Positions 24,113-32,027 are shown, counted from the stretch's first letter. The stretch is DNA of 64,000 nt from Bradyrhizobium sp. Y36 (GCF_002531575.1 NZ_NWTI01000002.1:248001-312000); one strand, 5' to 3'. Notes: a model not told the origin generated them from the letters alone. Program-made: numbers and translations.

Positions 24113-24853
24113 CTATGTGACGCATCCGGTCAACATGGCCTGCGCCCATTCGGGGCGATTGTTGGCGAGCGCGCGTGCCGAAGCGGCGTCCCAATCATAT
24201 TCGAGGGCCAGGAGCTCGACCTGCCAGCCCCGTTTCTGCTTCGTGAGGATCGCGTAGCGGGCGTGCGGCGAGCGATACTCCAGGTTGGCGGCAAACGGAA
24301 TGTCGCCGAACACCGGGCAGCCGACGCTTCCCGGATTGAGAACCAGGCATTCGCCGGGGCCCTGGACGACCGCCTGACGATGGCTATGGCCGCACAGCAC
24401 CACGCGGGCGGTCGGCTCACTCTCGAGACGCGTTGCCAGCACCTCGCGGCGTGCCGGCACGTAGCGGCCGTCATCGAGCAATTCCTCCAGCAGGCACGTC
24501 GTGTCGTCGTCGGGCGTGCCGTGGCAAGCCAATATCCCGTCGTCGAGCCGCAATTGCGAGGGCAGGCTGTGGAGCGCATGCCGTTGCTCCGCAGTCAATG
24601 CGCGACGTGCAAACAGGCCTGCCGGCGAGAGCTTGTCGTCCGGAAACTCCTCGATCCAGCGGTCATGGTTTCCGCGCACGGTCGGCAACGCCAGCGCCTG
24701 CAGCGCCTCGAAGGTCTCTTTCGGCCACAACGGGCTGGTGACGCAATCGCCGAGGTTCACGGTGCGATCGACGCCTCGCGCCTTGATGTCGGCCAGCACG
24801 GCCTCCAACGCGGCAAGGTTGCCGTGGATATCGGACATGACGGCCAATCGCAT
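24113..24853 (-). CDS. Calcineurin-like metallophosphoesterase
   Basis: A 246-residue phosphoesterase of the YfcE/MJ0936-like group. The dimetal motifs are in order: MSDIHGNLAAL (D7, H9), LGDCVTSPLWP, GNHDRW, HGTPDD and LCGHSHRQ, with NPGSVGCP at the C-terminal strand. This set predicts a two-metal phosphodiesterase or phosphomonoesterase; the natural substrate is unknown. It starts at ATG 24853 (MRLAVMSD), with the family's usual first strand. The gene lies alone on the minus strand. The 266-bp gap towards the helicase gene holds only a small hairpin (CCATGcaacataggCATGG). Confidence 0.9.
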   Translation of the reverse strand: MRLAVMSDIHGNLAALEAVLADIKARGVDRTVNLGDCVTSPLWPKETFEALQALALPTVRGNHDRWIEEFPDDKLSPAGLFARRALTAEQRHALHSLPSQLRLDDGILACHGTPDDDTTCLLEELLDDGRYVPARREVLATRLESEPTARVVLCGHSHRQAVVQGPGECLVLNPGSVGCPVFGDIPFAANLEYRSPHARYAILTKQKRGWQVELLALEYDWDAASARALANNRPEWAQAMLTGCVT

Positions 24854-25119
24854 GGTTTATGCTCCCCATTGATCTCGGCCGGTTACTGCCGGCTCCGGTT
24901 GCACTGATGTTAAAGGCCGGCACAAAAATCCGCTGCAACCTTCAGGCGCGGTTCTCCCAGCCAAGCCATGCAACATAGGCATGGTGATTTCCGCGCGCTT
25001 GGCGTAAAGAGCGCCCAGATCAAATCGCCAGCGTGCGGCCGGGCCGATTGCCGCGCACGCCAGCCTCAGGCCCCTCGGCTCGCTGTTGCCGCGCCTGAAT
25101 TAACCAAGGTTCTCCATCC

Positions 25120-27129
25120 GTGTCTCTTCCGGCCCTGACCCCGCCGCTCGCCCGCGCTTTGGCTGAGCGGAACTATGATTCACTGACCCCCGTCCAGCTC
25201 GCCGTGCTTGCCCACGAAGCCAACGGCCGCGACCTCCTGGTCTCGGCCCAGACCGGCTCCGGCAAGACCGTCGCCTACGGATTGGCCATCGCCAGGAATC
25301 TCCTCGGCGACGACGAGCAGTTCGGGCAGGCCGCAGCCCCGCTCGCCCTGATCGTGGCACCGACCCGCGAGCTGGCGCTTCAGGTTCAGCGCGAGCTCGC
25401 CTGGCTCTATGGGCAGGCGGGGGGCCGCGTCGTCTCCTGTGTCGGCGGCATGGATCCGCGCCGCGAGCAGCGCGAGCTTGCGGCCGGCGCCCACATCGTC
25501 GTCGGCACACCCGGCCGGCTGTGCGATCATTTGCGCCGCGGCCGGCTCGATATCTCCGAGCTCGCCGCGGTCGTGCTCGACGAGGCCGACGAGATGCTCA
25601 ATCTCGGCTTTCGCGAGGACATGGAATTCATCCTCGAGACCACGCCGGAGACGCGCCGCACCCTGATGTTCTCGGCGACGTTCCCGCGCGGCATCGTCGC
25701 GCTGGCGCGGCAGTATCAGCGCGACGCCTTCCGGATCGAGGTCGCCGGCGACGAGGGCGGCCACGCCGACATCGAATATCGCGCGATCCGCATCGCGCCC
25801 GCCGACGTCGAGCACGCCGTCGTCAACGTGCTGCGCTTCTACGAGGCGCCGAGCGCGCTCGTCTTCTGCAGCACGCGCGACAACGTCAGGCACTTGCAGG
25901 CTGCGTTGCTGGAGCGCGGTTTTGCCGTGGTCGCGCTGTCGGGTGAATTGACACAGAACGAGCGGACCATGGCGCTGCAGTCGCTGCGCGACGGCCGCGC
26001 CCGCGTCTGCGTCGCGACCGACGTCGCCGCGCGCGGCATCGACCTGCCGAGCCTCGACCTCGTCATCCACGCCGACCTGCCCAACGACGCCGAGGTGATG
26101 CAGCATCGTTCGGGGCGCACGGGGCGCGCGGGCCGCAAGGGCACGAGCGTCCTGCTGGTGCCGCCGGCGCGGCGCCGGCGCGCCGAGCTGCTGCTCAATC
26201 TCTCCGGAATCGACGCGGCCTGGGGCACGGCGCCCCAGGCGGAGGAGATCCGCAAGCTCGACCACGATCGCATGAAGGACGTGCTGTTCACCGAGGAGAC
26301 CACGCCCGACGATCTGGCGCTGGCGCAGGCCTTGCTCGCCGAACGGCCGGCCGAGGACATCGCCGCCGCGCTGGCGCGGCTCTATCGCGCGCGGCTGCCG
26401 TCGCCGGAGGACATCATCGATCCCGGCGAGCGACCCGCCCGGTCGCGTGACGATCGCGGCCGCGACAAATTCCGCGATCGCGGCGAGGGCGGCGACGACC
26501 GCGCCGACAAGCCCCGGCCGAAATCGGGGAAGGCGTCGGCGAAGCATACCATGGCCGAAGGCAGCGTCTGGTTCCGCGCGGCGATCGGACGGCGCAAGAA
26601 TGCGGAGGCGCGCTGGCTGTTGCCGATGATCTGCCGCCGCGGCGGCATCGACAAGCGCGACATCGGCGCCATCAAGGTCATGGACACCACCACCGAGTTC
26701 GAGATTTCCGAGCGGGTCGCGGAATCCTTTGCCGCCAAGGTCAAGCGCCCGGACAAGGAAGACAGCATCCGCATCGAGCCGATGGCGGAGGTGCCGCAGC
26801 GACAAGAGGCCGCGGAAGAGCGGCCGCACGCGCCGCGCCGGGAGAGGGACGATCGCGAACGCCGCGACGAGCGCCCGCGCGAGCCAAATGATTTCAAGCC
26901 AAGCGAATTCAAATCACGTGATTTCAAGCCAAGCGAATTCAAGCCACGTGAATTCAAGCCGCGCGGCAAACCTTCGAGCGAGCGCGGACCGCGTTTCGAC
27001 GATGCGCCGCCGTTCGGAAAGAAAAAGAAGAATCGCGACAAGCAGGCCCGCGCGGAGCCCTCGGTCACGCCGTGGCCGGTGAAGGGTGCGCCGGGAAAGA
27101 AGCCGAAGAAGAAAAAGCATCGCGGCTGA
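25120..27129 (+). CDS. DEAD-box RNA helicase with DbpA-type C-domain
   Basis: A 669-residue ATP-dependent RNA helicase. Motifs in order: QTGSGKT (I), PTRELA (Ia), GTPGRL, LDEADEML (II), FSATFP (III), STRDNV, ARGID (V) and HRSGRTGRAG (VI). After about residue 460 comes a charged linker and a DbpA-like RNA-binding domain (GSVWFRAAIGRRKNAEARWLLPMI, about 485-550), as in DeaD/DbpA helicases of ribosome assembly and cold adaptation. The tail (about 600-669) is Arg/Lys-rich and contains three near-identical FKPSEFK / FKPREFK-type repeats. The start is GTG 25120 (SLPALTPPLARALAERNY). Soluble. It ends 27 bp before a strong hairpin. Confidence 0.93.
   Translation: MSLPALTPPLARALAERNYDSLTPVQLAVLAHEANGRDLLVSAQTGSGKTVAYGLAIARNLLGDDEQFGQAAAPLALIVAPTRELALQVQRELAWLYGQAGGRVVSCVGGMDPRREQRELAAGAHIVVGTPGRLCDHLRRGRLDISELAAVVLDEADEMLNLGFREDMEFILETTPETRRTLMFSATFPRGIVALARQYQRDAFRIEVAGDEGGHADIEYRAIRIAPADVEHAVVNVLRFYEAPSALVFCSTRDNVRHLQAALLERGFAVVALSGELTQNERTMALQSLRDGRARVCVATDVAARGIDLPSLDLVIHADLPNDAEVMQHRSGRTGRAGRKGTSVLLVPPARRRRAELLLNLSGIDAAWGTAPQAEEIRKLDHDRMKDVLFTEETTPDDLALAQALLAERPAEDIAAALARLYRARLPSPEDIIDPGERPARSRDDRGRDKFRDRGEGGDDRADKPRPKSGKASAKHTMAEGSVWFRAAIGRRKNAEARWLLPMICRRGGIDKRDIGAIKVMDTTTEFEISERVAESFAAKVKRPDKEDSIRIEPMAEVPQRQEAAEERPHAPRRERDDRERRDERPREPNDFKPSEFKSRDFKPSEFKPREFKPRGKPSSERGPRFDDAPPFGKKKKNRDKQARAEPSVTPWPVKGAPGKKPKKKKHRG
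26890..26966 (+). repeat. In-frame direct repeats in the helicase tail
   Basis: Near-identical units gatttcaagccaagcgaattc, repeated three to four times with substitutions, encode DFKPSEFK, DFKPSEFK and EFKPREFK. The repeats lie wholly inside the helicase gene and probably vary in number by slippage. Confidence 0.7.
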
Positions 27130-27155
27130 ACCGCCCTCGGTCAGCGCAGACAGCA

Positions 27156-27187
27156 ATGATGCCGCCGGATGGCACCGGCGGCATCAT
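27156..27187. terminator. Strong hairpin between convergent genes
   Basis: ATGATGCCGCCGG (27156-27168) and CCGGCGGCATCAT (27175-27187) are perfect 13-bp arms with a 6-base loop. It lies 27 bp after the helicase stop and 21 bp beyond the end of the minus-strand poly-glycine gene, so it can serve as a bidirectional terminator. No T-run follows. Confidence 0.65.
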
Positions 27188-27207
27188 CTGAAGGGTCAGC
27201 TGTGCGT

Positions 27208-27522
27208 TCAGCGACCGCCGCCGCCACCGCCACCGCCACCACCTCCGCCGCCACCACCGCCACCTCCGCCGCCGTCACGCATCGACGAGCTGTAGCGCGG
27301 GTCAGTCTGCTTCATGTAGATCGGCGAAGTGTCGTTCGTGATGCGACCGACCAGGCGGCGTGCGCGGCCCGGGGTGGACGATTCCGCAACGATGCCGCAG
27401 CTTTCGAAGAAGCCGAATTGGCAGCCATCGGTTCGGTGCGACGCCGCGTTGGCGCCGGTCGTTGCGAATGCGCTCGTCGCAACGCATGCAGCAAAAACAA
27501 GTTTCGACAATGTGAGCTTCAT
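27208..27522 (-). CDS. Secreted protein with 20-glycine tail
   Basis: A 104-residue secreted protein. The signal peptide is KLTLSKLVFAACVATSAFA (cleavage near residue 20-27). The middle has two cysteines (GCQFGFFESCG) and a basic stretch (RARRLVGRITND). The C-terminus is a run of exactly 20 glycines (codons 27214-27273) followed by arginine and stop. The glycine codons mix GGT, GGC and GGA, so the run is not a simple trinucleotide repeat. ATG 27522 has ggaga 6 bp upstream. A glycine tail may form a polyglycine-II sheet or be a spacer, but no family is recognised. It is convergent with the helicase gene. Confidence 0.7.
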   Translation of the reverse strand: MKLTLSKLVFAACVATSAFATTGANAASHRTDGCQFGFFESCGIVAESSTPGRARRLVGRITNDTSPIYMKQTDPRYSSSMRDGGGGGGGGGGGGGGGGGGGGR

Positions 27523-27649
27523 GGATATTCTCCAGCCTCGGTTCGGCGAGACCGGAACGGCTCGCACATCCCTTCGACGGAGCCTGTTCTGATCCGGTTC
27601 GAGGCCGTGATGTCACGCCCGCGTGAGCCGGGGCCGCCGGGGAGGGACG

Positions 27650-28156
27650 TTACGTCGCAGTGAGGTCGCGCAGCATATAGGTCGCGCCATCGCCGTAGGA
27701 GGCGAGCTTTGACCGCAGTTCCACGTCCGCCGCGACGGGCTTGAAGCCGAGACGCTGCCACATCGGCCGCGTGGCGTAGACCGAGACCAGTGCCAGCATT
27801 GCGAAGCCGGAGGTGCGCGCCAGCCGTTCGATATCGGCGACATAGGCGCGCAGAACGCCGCCGCGAAACTCGGCCAATACGGCGACGTCGTGGACGTAGA
27901 GGCAATCCGCGTCGTCCGGCAATCGTGCAAGCAGGCCGTCGAGCGGCGGGATCCGGTGCTGCGTCCAGGGATGCGAAAGGCCGTAGCCGGCGATCTCACT
28001 GCCGGCGATGAGCACGCGGCATCCGTCGGGATAGAGCCGCATCTTCTCCGCGAACACCTCCGGGCTTTCGGGGAGGTCGGGATGAATCCGTGCGGCGATC
28101 GCGCTGATCGCGGGCAGGTCGGTTGCGTGCGCCGGGCGCCAGTGCGGCTTGCTCAT
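27650..28156 (-). CDS. GNAT family N-acetyltransferase
   Basis: A 168-residue acetyltransferase with the GNAT order: N-terminal WRPAHATDLPAISAIAARIHP, strand and helix CLYVHDVAVLAEFRGGVLRAYVADIERLA (the RGGVLR segment stands where the acetyl-CoA pyrophosphate loop R/QxxGxG/A is expected), then MLALVSVYATRPMWQRLGFKPV at the C-terminal strand. The CoA loop reads EFRGGVLRA rather than the usual QGxGxG, so binding may be altered. Acceptor unknown. ATG 28156 is used. Neighbours are unrelated, so context does not help. Confidence 0.85.
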   Translation of the reverse strand: MSKPHWRPAHATDLPAISAIAARIHPDLPESPEVFAEKMRLYPDGCRVLIAGSEIAGYGLSHPWTQHRIPPLDGLLARLPDDADCLYVHDVAVLAEFRGGVLRAYVADIERLARTSGFAMLALVSVYATRPMWQRLGFKPVAADVELRSKLASYGDGATYMLRDLTAT

Positions 28157-28299
28157 GTGTCGTCGTTCCGTTTCGGTTGGCTCAGTTTATTCCGCTGCGT
28201 CGTGGCGCGCAGCGAAAAATATCCTTGCCGCAGTCTTGGGAATACGAGACCGCGCGCGGCGTCCTATCCATGCAAGCCAATTGCATGACAGGAGATATC

Positions 28300-28686
28300 A
28301 TGACGTCCCCGATCCGCCTCGCGCTCGCGCTCGCACTCTCGCTCGCGATCGTTCCCGCCGCCTTCGCCGCGCCGCCGACCAAGACCGGCAAGACCGACAA
28401 GGGCAACGTGCTCACCGATGCCAAGGGCATGACGCTCTACACCTTCGACAAGGACATGGACGGCAAGTCCGCCTGCAACGGTCCGTGTGCGACCAACTGG
28501 CCGGTGCTGAAGGCCGAGGCGAGCGACGCTGCCGGCGACGGTTACACCATCATCACCCGCGACGACGGCTCCAAGCAGTGGGCCTACAAGGGCAAGCCGC
28601 TCTACACTTTCGCCAAGGACACCAAGCCCGGCGACATCACCGGCGACGGTTTTCTGAACGGCGCCTGGCATCTGGCGACGCCGTAG
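28300..28686 (+). CDS. Secreted-repeat (PF03640/COG4315) protein
   Basis: A 128-residue exported protein. The signal peptide (LALALALSLAIVPAAFA) is followed by two copies of the short repeat family known as Lipoprotein_15/COG4315. Copy 1 holds LTDAKGMTLYTFDKDMDGKSACNGPCATNWPVLKA and copy 2 GSKQWAYKGKPLYTFAKDTKPGD. The conserved LYTF and C-x-x-x-C pairs are present. The family is widespread and periplasmic, with no agreed biochemical role. ATG 28300 has caggag 6 bp upstream. It is convergent with the DJ-1/PfpI gene (54-bp gap) and divergent from the GNAT gene. Confidence 0.88.
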   Translation: MTSPIRLALALALSLAIVPAAFAAPPTKTGKTDKGNVLTDAKGMTLYTFDKDMDGKSACNGPCATNWPVLKAEASDAAGDGYTIITRDDGSKQWAYKGKPLYTFAKDTKPGDITGDGFLNGAWHLATP

Positions 28687-28740
28687 CGGCGTATCGCGCG
28701 CCGGCTGTTGCAGGCGACAGCCGGCGGCACGGCCGCGCCG

Positions 28741-29874
28741 TCATCTCGGATATTCCAGCTGCATCGCGACGAAGTCGGCCGTGCGCGCCCCGTAGCGCGC
28801 GTCGATGTCGTGCAGCGTCCGGTCCAGCGCGCGCGCCGGCGGCAGGTCGAACGCGGCCGGCGGCGTCAGCTTTGCCGGCCATTCGGCCACGACCTTGTCG
28901 GGCAGGATGCGAAGACCGCCGCGGCTTGTCTGCGGCTCTGCCGTGGCGGCGAAGGTGAGGGCGCGCGAGCGGTAGGTGCGCGACCACGCATCGGCGACGA
29001 GCGCAAGCGAGACCTCGTCGACACCAGGCGTGAGCGCAATTCCGAGCTGCTCGCGATTCCAGAAGGCGAGCGTGTTGGCGATCGCCGTCAGCGCGAAGGG
29101 GCGGGTGAACCTGAACGCCTCGCTGCGGTGGCGCGCATCCCAGTGCGCAAGGCCAATCTCGCGGGCGACCGCCTCCGCCCTGGCGCGGCCGGCGATGGCC
29201 TCGACCAGGGTCAGGGCCATCGGCATGGATGCGGTGATACCGGTCGTCGTCGCGACGCCGCGGTCGACCACCAGCCTGCGATCGGCGACATAGCGGATCG
29301 CCGAATGCTTCTGCAGATCGCGCACGGAATACCAGTGCGTGGTGGCCTGCCGGCCGTCGAGCAGCCCGGTGCTGGCAACGACCATGGCACCGACGCAGAC
29401 GCCGACGACGATCGCGCCCTTGCCGGCCTGGCTTCTGATCCACTGCAAGGCCGCGGCATCGTCTTCGCGGCTCATCGCGGGCACGATCACGTAGTCGGCG
29501 CCGTCGGGATGGGCCGCGTCGAACTCGGCGATGGTCGCGTGCGGCTGCACTTTCAGCGCGGGGAAGAGTGTGACGGGTCCAGGCTGTGTCGACAATGTGA
29601 GGACGTCGGCGACATCGGCCCGCGCGAGAATGCCGTAAGGCATCAGATAGTCGGTCGTCTCGGTCATGTCGTTGATGCCGACGATGGCGATCAGGGGGCG
29701 CTTGCGCTTCGGCGGCTTCAGCGCCGCAAGCGTCGCCTCGGTTTCGTCTTTGGATATCGCAGGCGCGGTTCCCGGAGCCGGCGCGCCGGGCAGCAGCAAC
29801 AGCCAGGTTCCGCCGATGACTGCGAGCAACGCCACGCAGCCGAGAGCGCTCCATGCCAGAATGCGCCAGCTCAT
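28741..29874 (-). CDS. Membrane-anchored DJ-1/PfpI family protein
   Basis: About 377 residues. The N-terminus has one transmembrane helix (ALGCVALLAVIGGTWLLLLPG, about residues 10-30). A DJ-1/PfpI class-I glutamine amidotransferase-like domain follows (about 60-240). Its nucleophile-elbow cysteine is in VGVCVGAMVVA, and ATTHWYS and VATTTGITASMPMALTLVEAI are typical of the GlxA-like group. GlxA homologues usually carry a C-terminal AraC helix-turn-helix, which I do not see here. The last 100 residues (ALTFAATAEPQTSRGG onwards) are unfamiliar. It probably acts at or outside the membrane, not as a DNA-binding regulator. Confidence 0.8.
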   Translation of the reverse strand: MSWRILAWSALGCVALLAVIGGTWLLLLPGAPAPGTAPAISKDETEATLAALKPPKRKRPLIAIVGINDMTETTDYLMPYGILARADVADVLTLSTQPGPVTLFPALKVQPHATIAEFDAAHPDGADYVIVPAMSREDDAAALQWIRSQAGKGAIVVGVCVGAMVVASTGLLDGRQATTHWYSVRDLQKHSAIRYVADRRLVVDRGVATTTGITASMPMALTLVEAIAGRARAEAVAREIGLAHWDARHRSEAFRFTRPFALTAIANTLAFWNREQLGIALTPGVDEVSLALVADAWSRTYRSRALTFAATAEPQTSRGGLRILPDKVVAEWPAKLTPPAAFDLPPARALDRTLHDIDARYGARTADFVAMQLEYPR

Positions 29875-30003
29875 GAGATGCCACCCGATCGTCGTTGCTT
29901 CACGCCGCGCGGAAGCTACTCGTTCGCAGCACGATCAGGAATGACGCAGATCCCGCAAAAACGGTCGCGTGCGCCGGCGCGATCAATCGTCACGCAGTGG
30001 GAA

Positions 30004-30558
30004 CTACCGCAGTCCCTCATACACCATCAGCCCGCGTGCGATCTGCAATTTGCGGATCGCGCGTGGCAGCAGCTTCTCCGGCTGGTGCAGATAGCGCCAG
30101 GAGGTGAGGGTGAAGGTCGAAAGCGCGCCGCACTCGTCGTCGAACGGCGCGAGCACGCCGGTCACGCTCACCGGCGTGTGCGGGCGGGCGTTGAAGGGCA
30201 GCAGCAACAGCTCGAGATAGGCCTTGCTGCCGTCCTCGCGCGCGGCGGTGACGCCGGCGATCGCGCCCAGCGTCTCGTCGGCGACGATGGTCGTGATCTC
30301 CGCGAGCTCGCTGCGGCTCGCATCATCGAACAGCGCCGCGAAGCTCTGGTCCTTGAGGTCACGCCCCGCCAGCGCGCAGACCCGCGTGCCGGCGACGCGG
30401 AAGGGAAAGCCGAGATGGGGCTCGCAGGAGAGGACAAAAATGTCGCCGAGCAGGCCGCGCACCGCAGCCGGATCGATGTCGGCCCTGTCAGGGGCCCGCG
30501 CAGCGCCGCGCTTCTTGTCCCAATACGCGAAGAACGCGCGGCTCGACGAATGTTTCAT
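30004..30558 (-). CDS. PAS domain protein (PAS_5 type)
   Basis: A 184-residue cytosolic protein with the PAS_5 pattern: an N-terminal FFAYWDKKRG, then AAVRGLLGDIFVLSC, FPFRVAGTRVCALAGRDLKDQSF, and later LLPFNARPHTPVSVTGVLAPFDD. These single-PAS proteins are common in Alphaproteobacteria, and most have no known role. No effector domain is fused. ATG 30558 is used. It is divergent from the 454-bp region that holds the candidate non-coding RNA, and it faces the DJ-1/PfpI gene on the same strand 130 bp downstream. Confidence 0.85.
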   Translation of the reverse strand: MKHSSSRAFFAYWDKKRGAARAPDRADIDPAAVRGLLGDIFVLSCEPHLGFPFRVAGTRVCALAGRDLKDQSFAALFDDASRSELAEITTIVADETLGAIAGVTAAREDGSKAYLELLLLPFNARPHTPVSVTGVLAPFDDECGALSTFTLTSWRYLHQPEKLLPRAIRKLQIARGLMVYEGLR

Positions 30559-30711
30559 GTCTGAACGCTTACCCCGGGGGTGCGACCTCGGAAGGACAGA
30601 CCTGTCCCGCTTCAGTGCACCCGCGATCCCTTGTGTTGTTGTGCAGGAGGGGATTTGCAGCGTCCATGCCGCAGCGGCGTTTTCGCCTCCCTTAAGGCCG
30701 CCTTTGCGTCG

Positions 30712-30726
30712 TTAACGTTAAGTTAA
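30712..30726 (+). promoter_or_regulatory. CtrA-type box TTAA-N7-TTAA
   Basis: TTAACGTTAAGTTAA is an exact TTAA-N7-TTAA site and is followed by a C, as in the extended consensus. A further TTAA lies at 30692-30695. It sits just upstream of the candidate non-coding RNA. Binding is inferred. Confidence 0.6.
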
Positions 30727-30734
30727 CTATGCGC

Positions 30735-30932
30735 TTTGCGCCGCGCCCCGCGCTGCTATGGTGATCGCAGTCGCAAGTCCCGCCGCTTTCTCCAGGTTCT
30801 CGGCGGGGTCTGTACACAGGGCGTCAAACAGTTTGGCCATGGGCCGGGGAGGGGTGGGGATACACCTTCATTCCCGAGGCACCAAAAGGCCGACACGGAC
30901 AGGCGGGGCTTTCCCAGGGCCCCGCCTTTTCC
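30735..30932 (+). ncRNA. Candidate CtrA-controlled non-coding RNA
   Basis: A stretch of about 200 bases lies between a perfect CtrA box and a strong rho-independent terminator, with no plausible protein inside. Internal structure includes the hairpin CCCGCCG (30779-30785) with CGGCGGG (around 30800-30806), and a G-quadruplex-like run at 30841-30861. The 5' end is not defined; if CtrA activates, transcription would begin shortly after 30727. I cannot match it to a known RNA family (6S, SRP RNA and tmRNA signatures are not seen). Confidence 0.4.
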
Positions 30933-30936
30933 TTTT
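30902..30936 (+). terminator. Intrinsic terminator before the rhomboid gene
   Basis: GGCGGGGC (30902-30909) and GCCCCGCC (30919-30926) form a perfect 8-bp GC stem, followed by TTTT-CC-TTTT. It ends about 77 bp before the rhomboid start, so it terminates a short upstream transcript rather than any known gene. Confidence 0.85.
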
Positions 30937-31012
30937 GTGCACTTGCGCAAGGCCGGCAAAGGCGACTATCTGCAAGCATATCGCTCCGATCGCGCCTGAA
31001 AGCGAAGCTGCC

Positions 31013-31834
31013 TTGGATTCCCCGCCGCAAGATTCGTCGCAAGATCCCCAGCCCGCCCTGCCGGTCGTCCATGAGGAGGCCCCGCGCGAGCCGATCCTGA
31101 CGCTGCCTGTGGCGCTGACTGCCTATATCCTCCTCCTGGCGGTGATCCATCTGCGGGTGCTGCTGCCGCCGGAGCTGGAGAACTGGACCATCGACGTCTT
31201 TGGCTTCATCCCGAAGCGCTACGATTCCTCGCTGCTCAATCTTGAGATCCCCGGCGGCGCCGGCGCGAAGGTCTGGACCTTCGTCACCTATTCGCTGCTG
31301 CACGCCAACCTGACCCATCTCGGCTTCAACGTGCTCTGGCTGCTGCCGTTCGGCAGCGCGCTGGCGCGGCGCTTTGGCGCGGTCAGGTTCTTCCTGTTCC
31401 TGGCAGTGACGGCGGCGGCCGGTGCGCTCGCCCATCTCGTCACCCACGAGCATGCGGTGGCGCCGATGATCGGCGCCTCGGCCTCGGTGTCGGGCGCGAT
31501 GGCCGCCGCCATCCGCTTTGCCTTCGTCCGCGGCAGCTTCCTGTCGTTCAACCGATCGGATGCCGATACCGCCGCCAGGGTTCCGGCGCTGCCGCTGTCG
31601 CGCGCGCTGCGCGACGGGCGGGTGGTCGGATTCCTCGCCGTGTGGTTCGGCGTCAACATCATCTTCGGCGTCGGCGCGATTGGCGTCGATTCCGAAACCA
31701 CCAGCGTGGCCTGGCAGGCGCATATCGGCGGCTTCTTCGCCGGCCTGTTGCTGTTCACCTTCTTCGATCCGGTGCCGCGCGTGCGAAGCGATGCTGCGGA
31801 TGCGTCATCACAGGACGTTTCAGACCGTATCTGA
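31013..31834 (+). CDS. Rhomboid family intramembrane serine protease
   Basis: About 273 residues with six or more membrane helices. The catalytic serine is in MIGASASVSGAMAA (GxSx, the serine at about residue 160), and the catalytic histidine is in AWQAHIGGFFAGLLLF near the C-terminus. The HANLTHLGFNVLWLLPFG segment carries the HxxxN oxyanion pair of the rhomboid fold. It cleaves single-pass membrane proteins within the bilayer; the substrate is unknown. The probable start is TTG 31013 (DSPPQDSSQDPQP). The frame continues upstream, but that part would cross the terminator at 30902-30936. The cytosolic N-terminus is proline-rich. Confidence 0.88.
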   Translation: MDSPPQDSSQDPQPALPVVHEEAPREPILTLPVALTAYILLLAVIHLRVLLPPELENWTIDVFGFIPKRYDSSLLNLEIPGGAGAKVWTFVTYSLLHANLTHLGFNVLWLLPFGSALARRFGAVRFFLFLAVTAAAGALAHLVTHEHAVAPMIGASASVSGAMAAAIRFAFVRGSFLSFNRSDADTAARVPALPLSRALRDGRVVGFLAVWFGVNIIFGVGAIGVDSETTSVAWQAHIGGFFAGLLLFTFFDPVPRVRSDAADASSQDVSDRI

Positions 31835-32027
31835 AGCGGCGCTTGCGGCGCGGCCCGAATTCATCCATCATTTGCGCGAAGAATGTTCGAAGCGACAAAG
31901 CGGTAGCGACGCTGCTTCGCAAAGCGCCCGCGCGTGAAACTGGCGCCAAACAAAACTGTTAGTTGAAGACTCGACGAACAAGTCCGGACCGCCAAAGCGC
32001 GGACGGATCCGATTCAGGGAGGCGACA

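Larger units (their letters stand above)
30559..31012. other. Intergenic region with CtrA box, candidate ncRNA and terminator
   Basis: A 454-bp gap between the minus-strand PAS_5 gene and the rhomboid gene. It contains the CtrA box (30712-30726), the candidate RNA (about 30735-30932), the G-rich motif (30841-30861) and the terminator (30902-30936), each listed separately. No convincing protein gene is inside; the frame from 30758 to the rhomboid gene crosses the terminator. Confidence 0.6.

Noticed and set aside
24433-24741. Plus-strand frame over the phosphoesterase
   Set aside because: Shadow frame, Arg/Pro/Ala-rich; the phosphoesterase motifs on the minus strand are decisive.
30758-31012. 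A possible long N-terminal extension of the rhomboid protein
   Set aside because: The frame would have to cross a strong intrinsic terminator, and the translated text is Arg/Pro-rich without family match.
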